Shown here: piece by piece, positions 1 through 8,783 of the stretch
How the letters are laid out: every line of letters starts with the position of its first letter
How positions within the stretch are numbered: position 1 is the first letter of the stretch
Source of the DNA: Neisseria lactamica
Lineage (GTDB): Bacteria; Pseudomonadota; Gammaproteobacteria; Burkholderiales; Neisseriaceae
Assembly: GCF_901482445.1 (NCBI RefSeq)
Contig: NZ_LR590477.1
Location: forward strand, 1,240,001-1,304,000
Reading direction: 5' to 3'
Length of the DNA stretch: 64,000 bases
Translations under genes and position numbers: made by a program
The notes under the pieces: model-generated
Seen by the model: only the letters and a program-made list of their open reading frames with translations
What the model was told of the DNA's origin: nothing
The model's database searches: none

Positions 1-221
1 AGTACCTGTTCCTTGCTGAGGGTGTCGGCGGTTTTGACCAATTTGCCCAAACCGGTTACTTCGTTATCGCGGCGGGTTTTCTGTTTTTTGGCTTTTACCT
101 GTATGGTATCCAACTGTTTTTCCTGTGCTTGTCCGGCTTGCACATTTTCTGCATAAACGGGCAGCGCGGTCATCAGCGACAGGCATAAAATATTTAATCG
201 GAACAAATGTTGCTGTTGCAT
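1..221 (-). CDS. tbpA: TbpA, transferrin-binding outer-membrane receptor (5' end only)
   Basis: The first 73 codons of the TonB-dependent receptor that binds host transferrin and imports its iron across the outer membrane together with TbpB. The reading starts MQQQHLFRLN and has a signal peptide ending near PVYA (residue 24). A TonB box (DTIQV) follows shortly after, then a lysine-rich stretch, as in neisserial TbpA. The start is preceded by AGGGAAACACT, a good ribosome site. The rest of the plug and the whole barrel lie outside the window. It is downstream of tbpB on the same strand, 86 bases apart, in the usual tbpB-tbpA order. Confidence 0.95.
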   Translation of the reverse strand, partial: MQQQHLFRLNILCLSLMTALPVYAENVQAGQAQEKQLDTIQVKAKKQKTRRDNEVTGLGKLVKTADTLSKEQV

Positions 222-242
222 AGTGTTTCCCTACTCTTCGCT

Positions 243-277
243 TTCAGACGGCATCGGAAGGAGCGATGCCGTCTGAA
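243..277. repeat. Inverted DNA uptake sequence pair between tbpB and tbpA
   Basis: Two full 12-base uptake sequences (TTCAGACGGCAT and ATGCCGTCTGAA) face each other over an 11-base loop. In Neisseria such pairs often act as transcription terminators. Here the pair lies inside the tbpBA operon and has no T-run, so it could only attenuate read-through into tbpA. Confidence 0.8.
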
Positions 278-307
278 GCCTTATTCTCGATTGTTCGGCA
301 GCCGTGC

Positions 308-2434
308 TTATTGCACAAGCTGTTGGCGTTTCGCACCGAATACCACGGTCGCGCTGTTGGCGGCTGATGCGCCTGACCCCGAAGCGGACGGCTGCGCCTG
401 CTTGTCGCCCGGATAAGCAAACCATCCACCCATTTCTTCGGCTTTGGGCCCGTAAAAACCGCCCTGCACCTTGGCGTTTGTGATATATGCCTTAGGCGTA
501 CCGGTGGTATTGCTTTGATCGAGATCAAAACCTAAGTCAGCAGTTTTCGCCGTACCGGAAAAACCGTTGTCCTGAATCGTTCCCTCAATGGTAAAGGTTG
601 CCTCCTGCCTGTTTTCAGCGGTTAACTTGCCGTTAATTTTTTTCGTATCGAAATTCACAGTAAATTCCGCCCTGTTGCCACTCGTTGCATTGGAAGCATT
701 GCCGCTCCAGCTTGTGCTGCTGGCGATATGCCCGTACCAAGACCCCCGATAAACGATGTCTTGTTGCTCTTTTGGAATCTCTTTTTCATCGGTGCGCTCG
801 CCTTGAAGGAACATACTCTGCGCGCCCGTTTGGGCGGCGGTTGGGCTGCCGTTGCCACCTTCCCCCGTATTGCCGGCAGTTTTGCGCGTCAGCAACCCGT
901 ATTTCAGATAATTGAGGTTGGAACAGCAGACTTCGACTTCATAGGTTTTTGTTTTGCCATTGGTATCACCTGCCGTATTTGAAGCGGCTTGATCGCCATT
1001 CGCCGCCGTACCTGCTTGGGTGTCTTTTTCATCGCTTTTCGGCGTGTGGGCAAATTTGCGGGTAAAGGCTGTTCCGCCGTTTGTACCTTGATTGGTATTC
1101 CCACTTTCGGAAGCCTCGGGCAGGAGCGGAATCATAATGCCGTCGACAACCAGTTGGGCGGCGTTGCTGAAGTTGTCGAGATTTTTGATTGCTTTGCCGC
1201 CGTGCGTCAGCTCGACCGCATCCAAAACCGTGGTCAGCTTACCGTTTTCAGACGGCATATCTGCCACACCGCCTGATGCTGCCGCACCTGCGCCGCCTGA
1301 AGCCGCTGCGCCATTTTCCGTTTTGTCTTTGGTTTTCGCGCTGCCGACAACCGCAACTTTTTTATCGTCGCTCAAAAAGCGGAAACCCAATTCCTCACCC
1401 TTCGGGCCGAAAAAGCCGCCGCTCAAAGAAGACGAGTCGGAAACAAAGGGATGTTGTTTGGTTTCGCCGTTGCCGGGTTTGTCGGTTGCTTCCGCTTTTC
1501 CGCTAAAGCGGTTTCCCTTAAGCGTCGCATCAAGGCTGTAGTATTGGGTGGTATGTTTGTCATTATTAGTATTATTTTGGTTCGCATTATTGCGTATTAA
1601 TTTACCTGTCAATTTCTTATTGTCGAAATCCACTTGTAAATTCGAGGTAAAACCATAACCCTCGTGACCGCTTTGTAAAGTCGTTTCATTTTTATTGGAA
1701 TATTCCTCGCCGTCATCACCCGAAAATCCGCTATACCTGTCGCCTTGATTTTTTGAAGGTTGGATAATTTCACGAAATTTTTGACCCTTTTTTGTATCGG
1801 TCGCAAAATGCCACACACCTTTATAGATAATTTTTCCAGAAGCGGGAAGTTGTCGGGAAGGTTCTTTGCCGTGATAAAAGATATAGCCGTCGTCGCCGGT
1901 TTTTGCACTTTTATGTTCTCCCGTTAAGTTAAACTCTCGTTTAGCGTGTTTGTAAAACCAGCCGGAATAAACATATTTAAAATTTTCGTAATCTTTTGCC
2001 TGATTTTTAGGTTGGTTTATACCGTTGCCAGTGTTGCCGTTTTGATGGTTTGATTGCGTGAGATAGGGGGAAGAATAAATATTGCTGTCGCTGTCTGTTT
2101 CTACTTTTTCAATAACCGATTTTTGCCGTTTAGGGAGTTCCTTGGGTTCTGTCGGCAATCCTGTCGCCTCCCAATCACTCTCGTTCAGTTTAACCTCGTC
2201 TTCTTTTGCCTGAGAATACCAATTCCTCCGTTTCAACCTCATCGCAAAACCGTATCCGCCTTGGTCTTTTTGGGCTTTCGGCTTTTCGGAAGAAACATCT
2301 TGATACTTTGGCGCGGGACGCGGGGCTTCGGTATCGACAGAATCAAGATCGAAGCTGCCGCCGCCGCCCAGACAGGCACTCAACAAAAACACAGGCAACA
2401 CCATAGCCGCCCGATTCACTAACGGATTGTTCAT
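308..2434 (-). CDS. tbpB: TbpB, surface transferrin-binding lipoprotein
   Basis: Surface lipoprotein that selects iron-loaded transferrin and hands it to TbpA. From the start MNNPLVNRAA the protein has 708 residues. A frame-compatible ATG five codons upstream is less likely, because MNNPLVN is the familial N-terminus. It has a lipoprotein signal with lipobox LSAC (Cys21) followed by glycines. Two lobes are visible, each with the repeated features of the family: handle domains rich in K/N/E, and barrel motifs such as GGFFGPKGEELG and GGFYGPKAEEMGG. The length suits the large (isotype II-like) class. A DUS is read in frame as MPSEN in the linker between lobes. First gene of the iron-regulated operon. 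Confidence 0.97.
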   Translation of the reverse strand: MNNPLVNRAAMVLPVFLLSACLGGGGSFDLDSVDTEAPRPAPKYQDVSSEKPKAQKDQGGYGFAMRLKRRNWYSQAKEDEVKLNESDWEATGLPTEPKELPKRQKSVIEKVETDSDSNIYSSPYLTQSNHQNGNTGNGINQPKNQAKDYENFKYVYSGWFYKHAKREFNLTGEHKSAKTGDDGYIFYHGKEPSRQLPASGKIIYKGVWHFATDTKKGQKFREIIQPSKNQGDRYSGFSGDDGEEYSNKNETTLQSGHEGYGFTSNLQVDFDNKKLTGKLIRNNANQNNTNNDKHTTQYYSLDATLKGNRFSGKAEATDKPGNGETKQHPFVSDSSSLSGGFFGPKGEELGFRFLSDDKKVAVVGSAKTKDKTENGAAASGGAGAAASGGVADMPSENGKLTTVLDAVELTHGGKAIKNLDNFSNAAQLVVDGIMIPLLPEASESGNTNQGTNGGTAFTRKFAHTPKSDEKDTQAGTAANGDQAASNTAGDTNGKTKTYEVEVCCSNLNYLKYGLLTRKTAGNTGEGGNGSPTAAQTGAQSMFLQGERTDEKEIPKEQQDIVYRGSWYGHIASSTSWSGNASNATSGNRAEFTVNFDTKKINGKLTAENRQEATFTIEGTIQDNGFSGTAKTADLGFDLDQSNTTGTPKAYITNAKVQGGFYGPKAEEMGGWFAYPGDKQAQPSASGSGASAANSATVVFGAKRQQLVQ

Positions 2435-2452
2435 ATAAACCCAATTCAATTA

Positions 2453-2473
2453 AATAATGATAAAGATTATTAT
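2453..2473 (-). promoter_or_regulatory. Candidate Fur box in the tbpB promoter
   Basis: An AT-rich inverted repeat (AATAATGAT and GATTATTAT halves) about 20 bases upstream of the tbpB start resembles the Fur consensus of two 9-base ATAATGAT-type halves. Fur repression of tbpBA is established in Neisseria. The match is by eye and imperfect. Confidence 0.6.
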
Positions 2474-2536
2474 TTTATTTATTTTTAACAAATTTGCAAA
2501 TGCTTTTTTATTTTTTTTAGGGAATACACCAAAATC

Positions 2537-2745
2537 CCGTCATTCCCGCGCAGTCGTAAATCCGAACGCGTCCGCACGGAAACCTATATCCCGTCATTCC
2601 CACGAAAGTGGGAATCTAGTTTTTTGAGTTTCAGTCATTTCCGATAAATTGCCTTAGCATTGAATGTCTGGATTCCCGCCTGCGCGGGAATGACGGGATT
2701 TGAGGTTTCTGTTTTTGATTTTCTGTTTTCGCGGGAATGACGGTT
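2537..2745. repeat. dRS3 repeat cluster (neisserial intergenic mosaic element)
   Basis: The dRS3 pattern ATTCCC-N8-GGGAAT occurs complete at 2596-2615 and 2672-2691, with degenerate partial copies on either side. Such mosaics are common in meningococci and serve as recombination substrates and sites for filamentous-phage insertion. No gene is visible in them. Confidence 0.8.
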
Positions 2746-2821
2746 TAGAAGTTACCCGAAACCTCAAAAAAAAGGCTGTGTTTTAATATAGTGTTGATAG
2801 ACGTACTTGGCTTCCATGTAT

Positions 2822-2938
2822 TCAATCGTGGAAATCTATATCTTCGTCCTCGCCGAAATAGTCTATGCCCGATATACAATTTTGATACACAAACTTGGAA
2901 ATATGGGTATCGTCGCCGGAGCGATAGAATGCGGACAG
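2822..2938 (-). pseudogene. Relic C-terminal gene fragment
   Basis: A 38-residue open stretch with protein-like composition (LSAFYRSGDDTHISKFVYQN and on to YFGEDEDIDFHD). It is closed by a stop and has an in-frame stop directly before its first codon, so no start is possible. The AFYRSGD beginning vaguely recalls the tail of some Fic proteins, and a Fic gene lies 200 bases away on the opposite strand; that link is a guess. Probably the remaining tail of a lost gene. Confidence 0.35.
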
Positions 2939-3021
2939 TTATATATATATACGGTTTTTTTTAGGGGAGCGGGCAGATGAAGGGCGGATTTTGAATTAAC
3001 CCCATGCAAATTGACTTTTGC

Positions 3022-3037
3022 GGGCGGTTTACCGCCC
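3022..3037. other. GC palindrome upstream of fic
   Basis: GGGCGGT TT ACCGCCC is a perfect 7-base inverted repeat in otherwise AT-rich DNA. It has no T-run, so it is not a clear terminator. It lies about 40 bases upstream of the fic promoter and could be a binding site. Confidence 0.4.
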
Positions 3038-3074
3038 ATATATTTACAAAAGCCAAATTTTTAAACATATATCC

Positions 3075-3103
3075 TTGATATATACACGGCGTAAACATAT
3101 ACT
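3075..3103 (+). promoter_or_regulatory. Predicted sigma-70 promoter of fic
   Basis: TTGATA and TATACT hexamers are separated by 17 bases. They end 33 bases before the fic start codon, which gives a short leader. Confidence 0.55.
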
Positions 3104-3136
3104 GGAAACATCTTTAAATTTTCCGAAATTTTAAAC

Positions 3137-4246
3137 ATGAGCAACTGGAAACCCGATATTCCCTATAACGATTTACCACCCCTGCCGCCAAAACAGGATA
3201 TTGAAAGCAAAACCATCCTGAAACGTTGTATAGCCGCCCGTGCATCCCTTGCCCGTTTAAAGCAGGCGGCAGAATTGATACCGAATCAAGCCATGCTGAT
3301 TAACACCCTTCCTGTTATGGAAGCCCGTGCAAGTTCGGAAATTGAAAACATCGTAACCACAACGGACAAGCTGTTTCAATCCCTGCAAATGGATACGGAA
3401 CGGCAAGACCCTGCCACGAAAGAAGCCCTGCAATACCGCACCGCCCTGTTTGCAGGCTATGAATCACTGACGAGCCGCCCTTTATGCACACAAACCGCCA
3501 TCATGGTCTGCAACGCCATCAAGCACCCCTACGAAATGGCCATCCGCAAAACAGGCGGCACAGCCCTAAAAGGAGGCAACAGCGGAAATGTTGTCTATAC
3601 CCCGCCCGAAGGAGAAGAAACCATACGCGGCAAGCTGGCAAATTGGGAGCGGTTTATTCACGAAAGCGGCGATTTAGACCCGCTTATCATCATGGCGGCG
3701 GCACATTACCAATTTGAAGCCATCCACCCGTTTACGGACGGCAACGGGCGGACGGGGCGCATATTGAACAGCCTGCTATTGATTGAAAAAGGGCTTTTGG
3801 ATTTGCCGATTCTGTACTTGAGCCGCTACATCATCGAAAACAGGGCGGACTATTACCGCCTGCTGTTAGGCGTAACCGAACGGCAGGATTGGGAAAGCTG
3901 GATAATCTACATCTTAGACGGCGTAGCCGACACCGCCGATTGGACGGTATCGAAAATAGATGCGATACGCTGCCTGTTCGAGCAGACACGGCAACACATA
4001 CGGACACACGCACAAGGAATCTACACGCACGAACTGGTAAATCTTCTGTTTGAGCAGCCATATACACGCATTGCCAACCTAGAAGCGGCAGGGATAGCCA
4101 AACGGCAGACGGCCTCTAAGTACCTGAAAGAGCTTTCAGACATAGGTGTGCTGCAAGAAATCGCCATCGGCAGGGACAAACTATTCATTCATCCGCGCCT
4201 AATGGAACTATTGCGGGGAGAGGGAAACAGCTTTACTTCATTCTAA
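3137..4246 (+). CDS. Fic-domain protein, class II (probable AMP-transferase)
   Basis: A 369-residue cytoplasmic Fic protein. The catalytic motif [12 protein letters not shown] is intact (residues 197-208) and a flap segment NVVYTPPEG lies at 151-159. An inhibitory motif of the S/T-x-x-x-E-N type (SSEIEN, 66-71) precedes the Fic core, which places it in class II, where an N-terminal helix blocks ATP binding until it is displaced. The C-terminal 90 residues look like a winged helix ([20 protein letters not shown]), common in this subfamily. Such enzymes usually transfer AMP to hydroxyl side chains of target proteins; the target here is unknown. It stands alone between repeats, with its own promoter and no obvious ribosome site. 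No antitoxin gene is adjacent, which fits a self-inhibited protein. Confidence 0.9.
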   Translation: MSNWKPDIPYNDLPPLPPKQDIESKTILKRCIAARASLARLKQAAELIPNQAMLINTLPVMEARASSEIENIVTTTDKLFQSLQMDTERQDPATKEALQYRTALFAGYESLTSRPLCTQTAIMVCNAIKHPYEMAIRKTGGTALKGGNSGNVVYTPPEGEETIRGKLANWERFIHESGDLDPLIIMAAAHYQFEAIHPFTDGNGRTGRILNSLLLIEKGLLDLPILYLSRYIIENRADYYRLLLGVTERQDWESWIIYILDGVADTADWTVSKIDAIRCLFEQTRQHIRTHAQGIYTHELVNLLFEQPYTRIANLEAAGIAKRQTASKYLKELSDIGVLQEIAIGRDKLFIHPRLMELLRGEGNSFTSF

Positions 4247-4396
4247 CCCCCTCTTCATCCCCACATGACTAACACGAAACAGGGATTTTGACACCCGAAC
4301 CGGGACCCCTTGTATTTCCCCCGCGAAAAGCCGGCATCCGCCCGCGTATCATGGGAGCAACAAAACCCCTGCCTAAAATTTTGACTTGTGCAAATT

Positions 4397-4420
4397 GGGG
4401 GTATATTTGGGGGTATATTG
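4397..4420. repeat. Tandem GGGGGTATATT(T/G) doublet
   Basis: Two adjacent 12-base copies differing only in the last base. Similar G5-TAT doublets are sometimes seen next to integrase attachment sites, but no integrase or tRNA end is present here. The role is unknown. Confidence 0.45.
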
Positions 4421-4424
4421 AAAA

Positions 4425-4535
4425 ATGGCTAAAATAAAATGTTTAATAAACAAAATGTTGAAACTTAATTTCGATAGAGCCTCTGCATATCGTATTGAGG
4501 CGTTAATGGAATTTGAGAAAGCTATTTTTAAATAA
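4425..4535 (+). CDS. Tiny ORF of 36 residues, unknown
   Basis: The ATG starts MAKIKCLINK and the frame reads 36 codons to TAA. The product is basic, then helical (RIEALMEFEKAIFK). No clear ribosome site is present, but a hairpin follows the stop codon by 2 bases. It could be a real small protein or a relic. No family was recognised. Confidence 0.3.
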   Translation: MAKIKCLINKMLKLNFDRASAYRIEALMEFEKAIFK

Positions 4536-4537
4536 GA

Positions 4538-4564
4538 AAAGGTAACTATTAAATAGCTACCTTT
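4538..4564 (+). terminator. Hairpin after the tiny ORF
   Basis: AAAGGTA-A-CTATT and its complement AATAG-C-TACCTTT form a stem with one internal mismatch, directly after the stop codon of the 36-residue ORF. The T-run is weak. Confidence 0.45.
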
Positions 4565-4629
4565 CTAAAATTAAATATCAACACATCGTTAAAACACAGC
4601 CAAAAAAAAACCGAAACCGAACGGACTGG

Positions 4630-4649
4630 ATTCCCGCCTGCGCGGGAAT
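4630..4649. repeat. dRS3 element
   Basis: A single complete ATTCCC-N8-GGGAAT copy. The 4565-4710 gap around it shows nothing else. Confidence 0.75.
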
Positions 4650-4710
4650 GACGGGTTTCGAGATTACAGTGTATCGAAAAGGATGGGAAACGGTGGGAGT
4701 TGTGTAAAAA

Positions 4711-4738
4711 ATGCCGTCTGAAGCCTTTCAGACGGCAT
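4711..4738 (-). terminator. DUS-pair hairpin downstream of murI
   Basis: ATGCCGTCTGAA and its complement with a 4-base loop, flanked by A-runs on the left, which read as T on the minus strand. Likely terminator of murI. Confidence 0.7.
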
Positions 4739-4827
4739 TTGCGGAGACGGGGCGTTTAATACGGCAGGGCGTTGCGGGTGCGTATGCGGATGGCGCGGAC
4801 GGGGACGGTTTCCGTCCGTACCTGCCG

Positions 4828-5640
4828 CTACCCCAAAGACACCATTTCAATCTGCTCCATCGTCCTGCCCAGAAAACGCTCGCCGATGGTTCTGAATTTC
4901 AAAGGAATATCGCTAACGTAAAAACGGTAGTCGGGATTGTTGTTGTCGGTATTGAGCAACCCTTCCTGTGCAAGGACGCGTGCGGTTTCTTCGGCAGTCG
5001 TAATCGCGGAATCGACCAGCGCGACATTGCCCGCCTCCCTGCCGATTAAGGGTTTGAGCAAGGGAAAGTGCGTGCAGCCCAACACCAGCGTATCGATGCC
5101 GTCTGCAAGCAATGGTTTGAGGTATTCGCATACGGTCAGGCGGGTAACTTCGTGTTCCAGCCAGCCCTCTTCCACCAAAGGGACAAGCAGCGGCGCAGCC
5201 TGCGTGCGGACGAGCGTATCAGGGTTGCTCCTGTGGATGGCGCGCGCATAAGCATTGCTGTTAACTGTCGTATTGGTGGCGATAATGCCGATTTTATTGT
5301 TGCGCGTCGTTGCCAGCGCAGCTTTCGCACCGGCGGAAATCACGTCCAACACAGGCATATTGCCCGTCTTTTGACGGATTTTCTGCCCCGCCACCGCCGC
5401 AATCGTATTGCACGCGATAACCATCGCCTTGACATCGTGTTCCAATAAAAAATCGACAATCTGCATCGAGAAATTTTCGATGGTCGCCTTAGATTTCGTC
5501 CCGTAAGGCACGCGCGCCGTGTCGCCGAAATAAATGATGTTCTCCATCGGCAGCCGCTCCATCAGTGCGCGCACATTGGTCAAACCGCCGATTCCCGAGT
5601 CAAAAACGCCGATGGGTCGCTGCCTGCCGATATTTTCCAT
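4828..5640 (-). CDS. murI: Glutamate racemase
   Basis: Makes D-glutamate for peptidoglycan from L-glutamate in the cytoplasm. The chosen start MENIGRQRPI gives 270 residues, the family length; the open frame continues upstream, but without the conserved GVFDSGIGG start. Both catalytic cysteines are present: Cys77 in ACNTIA and Cys189 in GCTHFPLL. The DSGIGG and FGDTARVPYG motifs are intact. It is divergent from tsaE with 186 bases between the starts. Confidence 0.96.
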   Translation of the reverse strand: MENIGRQRPIGVFDSGIGGLTNVRALMERLPMENIIYFGDTARVPYGTKSKATIENFSMQIVDFLLEHDVKAMVIACNTIAAVAGQKIRQKTGNMPVLDVISAGAKAALATTRNNKIGIIATNTTVNSNAYARAIHRSNPDTLVRTQAAPLLVPLVEEGWLEHEVTRLTVCEYLKPLLADGIDTLVLGCTHFPLLKPLIGREAGNVALVDSAITTAEETARVLAQEGLLNTDNNNPDYRFYVSDIPLKFRTIGERFLGRTMEQIEMVSLG

Positions 5641-5826
5641 CCTTTTTCCAATCTGTCCTAAACATACAATCCGCGTATTGTACACGCGCCGCTTTTTCTT
5701 GACAGCCGTTGCCGTCTGAAAGCAGGATGCGGATTTGGCTGTTATAATGTACGGCAATGCCGCCGGGCGCACGGTTTGCCGACCGCCTGCCCCTCCGATC
5801 CGCCACATAAAAGTTGTAAAGCCCCT

Positions 5827-6288
5827 ATGCCTGATTTTCCCCCCGTTTCCCGATTCCTTGCCGACGAAGCCGCCACACTCGATTTGGGCGCGGCGTGGTC
5901 TTCCCGTTTAAACGCACCGCTGGTCATTTACCTCGAAGGGGATTTGGGTGCGGGGAAAACCACGCTGACACGCGGCATCCTGCGCGGATTGGGTCATCAG
6001 GGCGCAGTCAAAAGCCCGACCTACGCCATCGTCGAATCTTATCCGCTGGAACGTTTCACGCTGCATCATTTCGACCTCTACCGCTTCTCGTTCCCCGAAG
6101 AATGGGAAGACGCGGGGCTTGACGAACTGTTTGCCGCAAACAGCGTCTGCCTGATTGAATGGCCGCAACAGGGCGGGGAATTTACGCCGCCCGCCGACAT
6201 CACCGCAACATTGACACACGACGGCGGCGGCAGAAAATGCCTGCTGACCGCCCATACCGAACGAGGACGCGAAAGCCTGCCGCTATGA
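5827..6288 (+). CDS. tsaE: tRNA threonylcarbamoyladenosine synthesis ATPase TsaE
   Basis: 153 residues from MPDFPPVSRF. It is the ATPase partner of TsaB/TsaD, which put the t6A modification at position 37 of ANN-decoding tRNAs. A Walker A motif GDLGAGKTTLTRG is seen near residue 38, followed by SPTYAIVE and HFDLYRF, as in the family. Its stop overlaps the amiC start (ATGA), so the two are translationally coupled. An in-frame ATG 17 codons upstream gives a non-conserved extension. Confidence 0.93.
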   Translation: MPDFPPVSRFLADEAATLDLGAAWSSRLNAPLVIYLEGDLGAGKTTLTRGILRGLGHQGAVKSPTYAIVESYPLERFTLHHFDLYRFSFPEEWEDAGLDELFAANSVCLIEWPQQGGEFTPPADITATLTHDGGGRKCLLTAHTERGRESLPL

Positions 6289-7535
6289 CCAAACTGACAC
6301 GAAGACAAATCATCCGCCGCACCGCCGGCACACTGTTCGCCCTAAGCCCCATCGCATCCGCCGTTGCCAAAACCGTGCGCGCACCACAATTCACCGCCGC
6401 ACGGATATGGCCGTCGCACACCTACACCCGCCTGACGCTGGAAAGCACAACCGCGCTCAAATACCAGCACTTCGCGCTCGACAACCCGGGCAGGCTGGTC
6501 GTCGACATACAAAACGCAAACATCAATACCGTATTGCACGGACTGTCTCAGAAGGTTATGGCGGACGACCCCTTTATCCGCAGCATACGCGCGGGTCAGA
6601 ACACGCCCGACACCGTCCGCCTCGTCATCGATTTGAAACAGCCTTCCTACGCGCAAGTTTTTTCCCTCCCCCCCGTCGGCGGCTTTAAAAACCGCCTCGT
6701 CGTCGATCTCTATCCGCAAGGGATGGATGCCGACGATCCGATGATGGCGCTGCTTAACGGCAGCCCGAACAAAACCCGGCGCGGCTCTCCGGAAGCCGAC
6801 CTCGCCCAAAACACCACGCCCCAACCCGGGCGCGGCAGAAACGGGCGCAGGCCCGTCATTATGATCGACCCCGGACACGGCGGCGAAGACCCCGGCGCCG
6901 TCAGCTCGGGCGGCTTGCAGGAAAAACACGTCGTCCTCTCCATCGCCCGCGAAACCAAAAAACAATTGGAAGCCTTGGGTTACAACGTCTTTATGACGCG
7001 CAACGAAGACGTGTTCATCCCATTGGGCGTGCGTGTCGCCAAAGGGCGCGCACGGCGGGCGGACGTATTCGTCTCCATCCACGCCGACGCTTTCACCAGC
7101 CCCTCCGCGCGCGGCACAGGGGTTTATATGCTGAACACCAAAGGCGCGACCAGCTCTGCCGCCAAATTCTTGGAACAGACGCAAAACAATGCCGACGCGG
7201 TCGGCGGCGTACCGACCAGCGGCAACCGCAACGTCGATACCGCCCTGCTCGATATGACCCAAACCGCCACACTGCGCGACAGCCGCAAACTCGGCAAACT
7301 GGTGCTTGAAGAATTGGGCAGGCTCAACCACTTGCACAAAGGCAGGGTGGACGAAGCCAATTTCGCCGTTTTGCGCGCGCCCGATATGCCGTCTATCCTG
7401 GTCGAAACCGCCTTCCTGTCCAATCCTGCCGAAGAGAAGCTGCTGGGCAGCGAATCCTTCCGCCGGCAGTGCGCCCAATCCATTGCCTCGGGTGTCCAAC
7501 GCTACCTCAATACATCCGTATTGAAGCGGGGTTGA
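6285..7535 (+). CDS. amiC: N-acetylmuramoyl-L-alanine amidase AmiC
   Basis: 416 residues. A periplasmic zinc amidase that cleaves peptidoglycan cross-wall for daughter-cell separation. A twin-arginine export signal is visible (TRRQII at residues 5-10, then a hydrophobic run ending AVAKT). An AMIN septal-targeting domain follows in the N-terminal half, then the Amidase_3 domain. Zinc and catalytic residues are in IDPGHGG, GLQEKH, SIHADAF and LVETAFLSN. The start codon overlaps the tsaE stop. A DUS hairpin follows. Confidence 0.95.
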   Translation: MTKLTRRQIIRRTAGTLFALSPIASAVAKTVRAPQFTAARIWPSHTYTRLTLESTTALKYQHFALDNPGRLVVDIQNANINTVLHGLSQKVMADDPFIRSIRAGQNTPDTVRLVIDLKQPSYAQVFSLPPVGGFKNRLVVDLYPQGMDADDPMMALLNGSPNKTRRGSPEADLAQNTTPQPGRGRNGRRPVIMIDPGHGGEDPGAVSSGGLQEKHVVLSIARETKKQLEALGYNVFMTRNEDVFIPLGVRVAKGRARRADVFVSIHADAFTSPSARGTGVYMLNTKGATSSAAKFLEQTQNNADAVGGVPTSGNRNVDTALLDMTQTATLRDSRKLGKLVLEELGRLNHLHKGRVDEANFAVLRAPDMPSILVETAFLSNPAEEKLLGSESFRRQCAQSIASGVQRYLNTSVLKRG

Positions 7536-7548
7536 TTCCGAAAAATAA

Positions 7549-7577
7549 ATGCCGTCTGAACATTTTTCAGACGGCAT
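7549..7577. terminator. DUS-pair bidirectional terminator
   Basis: A perfect 12-base inverted DUS pair with T-runs, between convergent amiC and the RNA methyltransferase gene. Confidence 0.75.
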
Positions 7578-7592
7578 TTTTGTACATTTTCC

Positions 7593-8735
7593 TCAACGGT
7601 TCGATCCCTGCACCATATCAATCAGGAACAGGCGGCAGTCGATGTTGCCGTTATAAAGCGGGATTTTCCGCTTGGGCGACAGGCGCATGAATTTGGGCAT
7701 TTCCCTGTCGCCGGTAAACATACCGACCCGCCAGCCGGCATAGTGTTTTTTCAACCACGTCCCCAACTGCGGATACAGTGCCTGCAAAGCACGGACTTCC
7801 TCAAGGCGTACGCCGTAGGGCGGATTGGACACCATAATGCCGTTTTCGCCGTTCGGTCGGACGGACTGCGCGTCGGCAACGCTGAAGGAAACGATGTCGT
7901 CCACCCCGGCACTGCGTACGTTGGCCAATGCCGTCTGAACGATGCGGCGGTCGTTGTCGCTGCCCGAAATCGGTGCAAAAGCGGGTTTGACCTGCGCTTC
8001 GGCGCGGCGGCGCAAATCCGCCCACAGCGTTTTATCGAAATTTTGCAGTTTTTCAAAACCGAAGCGGCGCATCATACCCGGTGCGCGGCGGGCGGCAATC
8101 CAAGCGGCTTCGATAGCAATCGTGCCGCTGCCGCAAAACGGATCTTGAAACGGCTGCGTGCCGTCGTAGCCTGCCGAGAGCAGCAGTCCGGCGGCAAGAT
8201 TTTCGCGCAGCGGGGCTTCTCCGGTATCCTGCCGGTAACCGCGTTTGAACAGGGCTTCGCCCGAAGTGTCGATAAAAACCTCGACGTGGCGCTCATCCAA
8301 AAAAACATGGATACGGACATCGGGCGCGGCTTTGTCCACGCTCGGACGTGCGTCGTAAATGTCGCGGAAAGCGTCGCAGACGGCATCTTTGACGGTCAAA
8401 CCGACAAATTGGAGGCTTTTGACGTTGGCGCGTTTTGCCTCGACTTTGACTTTGAACGTCTGCTGCAAGGTAAACCAATTAAACCAGTTAATGTTTTTGG
8501 CAAGTTTGTAAATGTCGCGCTCATTGCGGTATGTCCCTTTGGTCAGACGCAGCAGGATACGGCCGGCGGTGCGCGAGTGCAGGTTGGCGGCGTAGGTCTG
8601 TTCCAATCCGCCCCGGCAGGAAACGCCGCCGTCAAACGCTTGAACATCGGTACAGCCGAGGCTTCCGAGTTCTTGAGATAAAACGGTTTCCAAGCCGCGC
8701 GGGCAGGTGGCGAAAAGTGTATATAAAGTATTCAT
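7593..8735 (-). CDS. THUMP-domain 23S rRNA (guanine-N2) methyltransferase, RlmL/YpsC type
   Basis: 380 residues. The N-terminal ferredoxin-like and THUMP region bind RNA. The C-terminal Rossmann methyltransferase has the SAM site [15 protein letters not shown] and the amino-methylase motif SNPPYGVRL. The size matches the N-terminal half of E. coli RlmL, which methylates G2445, so the same target is likely; a related guanine is possible. A DUS is read inside the gene. It is followed downstream by the terminator shared with amiC. Confidence 0.88.
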   Translation of the reverse strand: MNTLYTLFATCPRGLETVLSQELGSLGCTDVQAFDGGVSCRGGLEQTYAANLHSRTAGRILLRLTKGTYRNERDIYKLAKNINWFNWFTLQQTFKVKVEAKRANVKSLQFVGLTVKDAVCDAFRDIYDARPSVDKAAPDVRIHVFLDERHVEVFIDTSGEALFKRGYRQDTGEAPLRENLAAGLLLSAGYDGTQPFQDPFCGSGTIAIEAAWIAARRAPGMMRRFGFEKLQNFDKTLWADLRRRAEAQVKPAFAPISGSDNDRRIVQTALANVRSAGVDDIVSFSVADAQSVRPNGENGIMVSNPPYGVRLEEVRALQALYPQLGTWLKKHYAGWRVGMFTGDREMPKFMRLSPKRKIPLYNGNIDCRLFLIDMVQGSNR

Positions 8736-8783
8736 AGCGTGTCCTTTCCGGACGGATGTTCCGGCAATGGCGGATTGAAAGGT

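Noticed and set aside
3005..4397. TGCAAATTG direct repeat on both sides of fic as a target duplication
   Set aside because: Only 9 bases and not at a clear element edge; easily by chance.
6342..7577. 411-codon open frame antisense to amiC
   Set aside because: Same codon-bias artefact; the sense strand has all amidase motifs.
7743..8681. 312-codon open frame antisense to the RNA methyltransferase
   Set aside because: Shadow of a gene with intact SAM and NPPY motifs.
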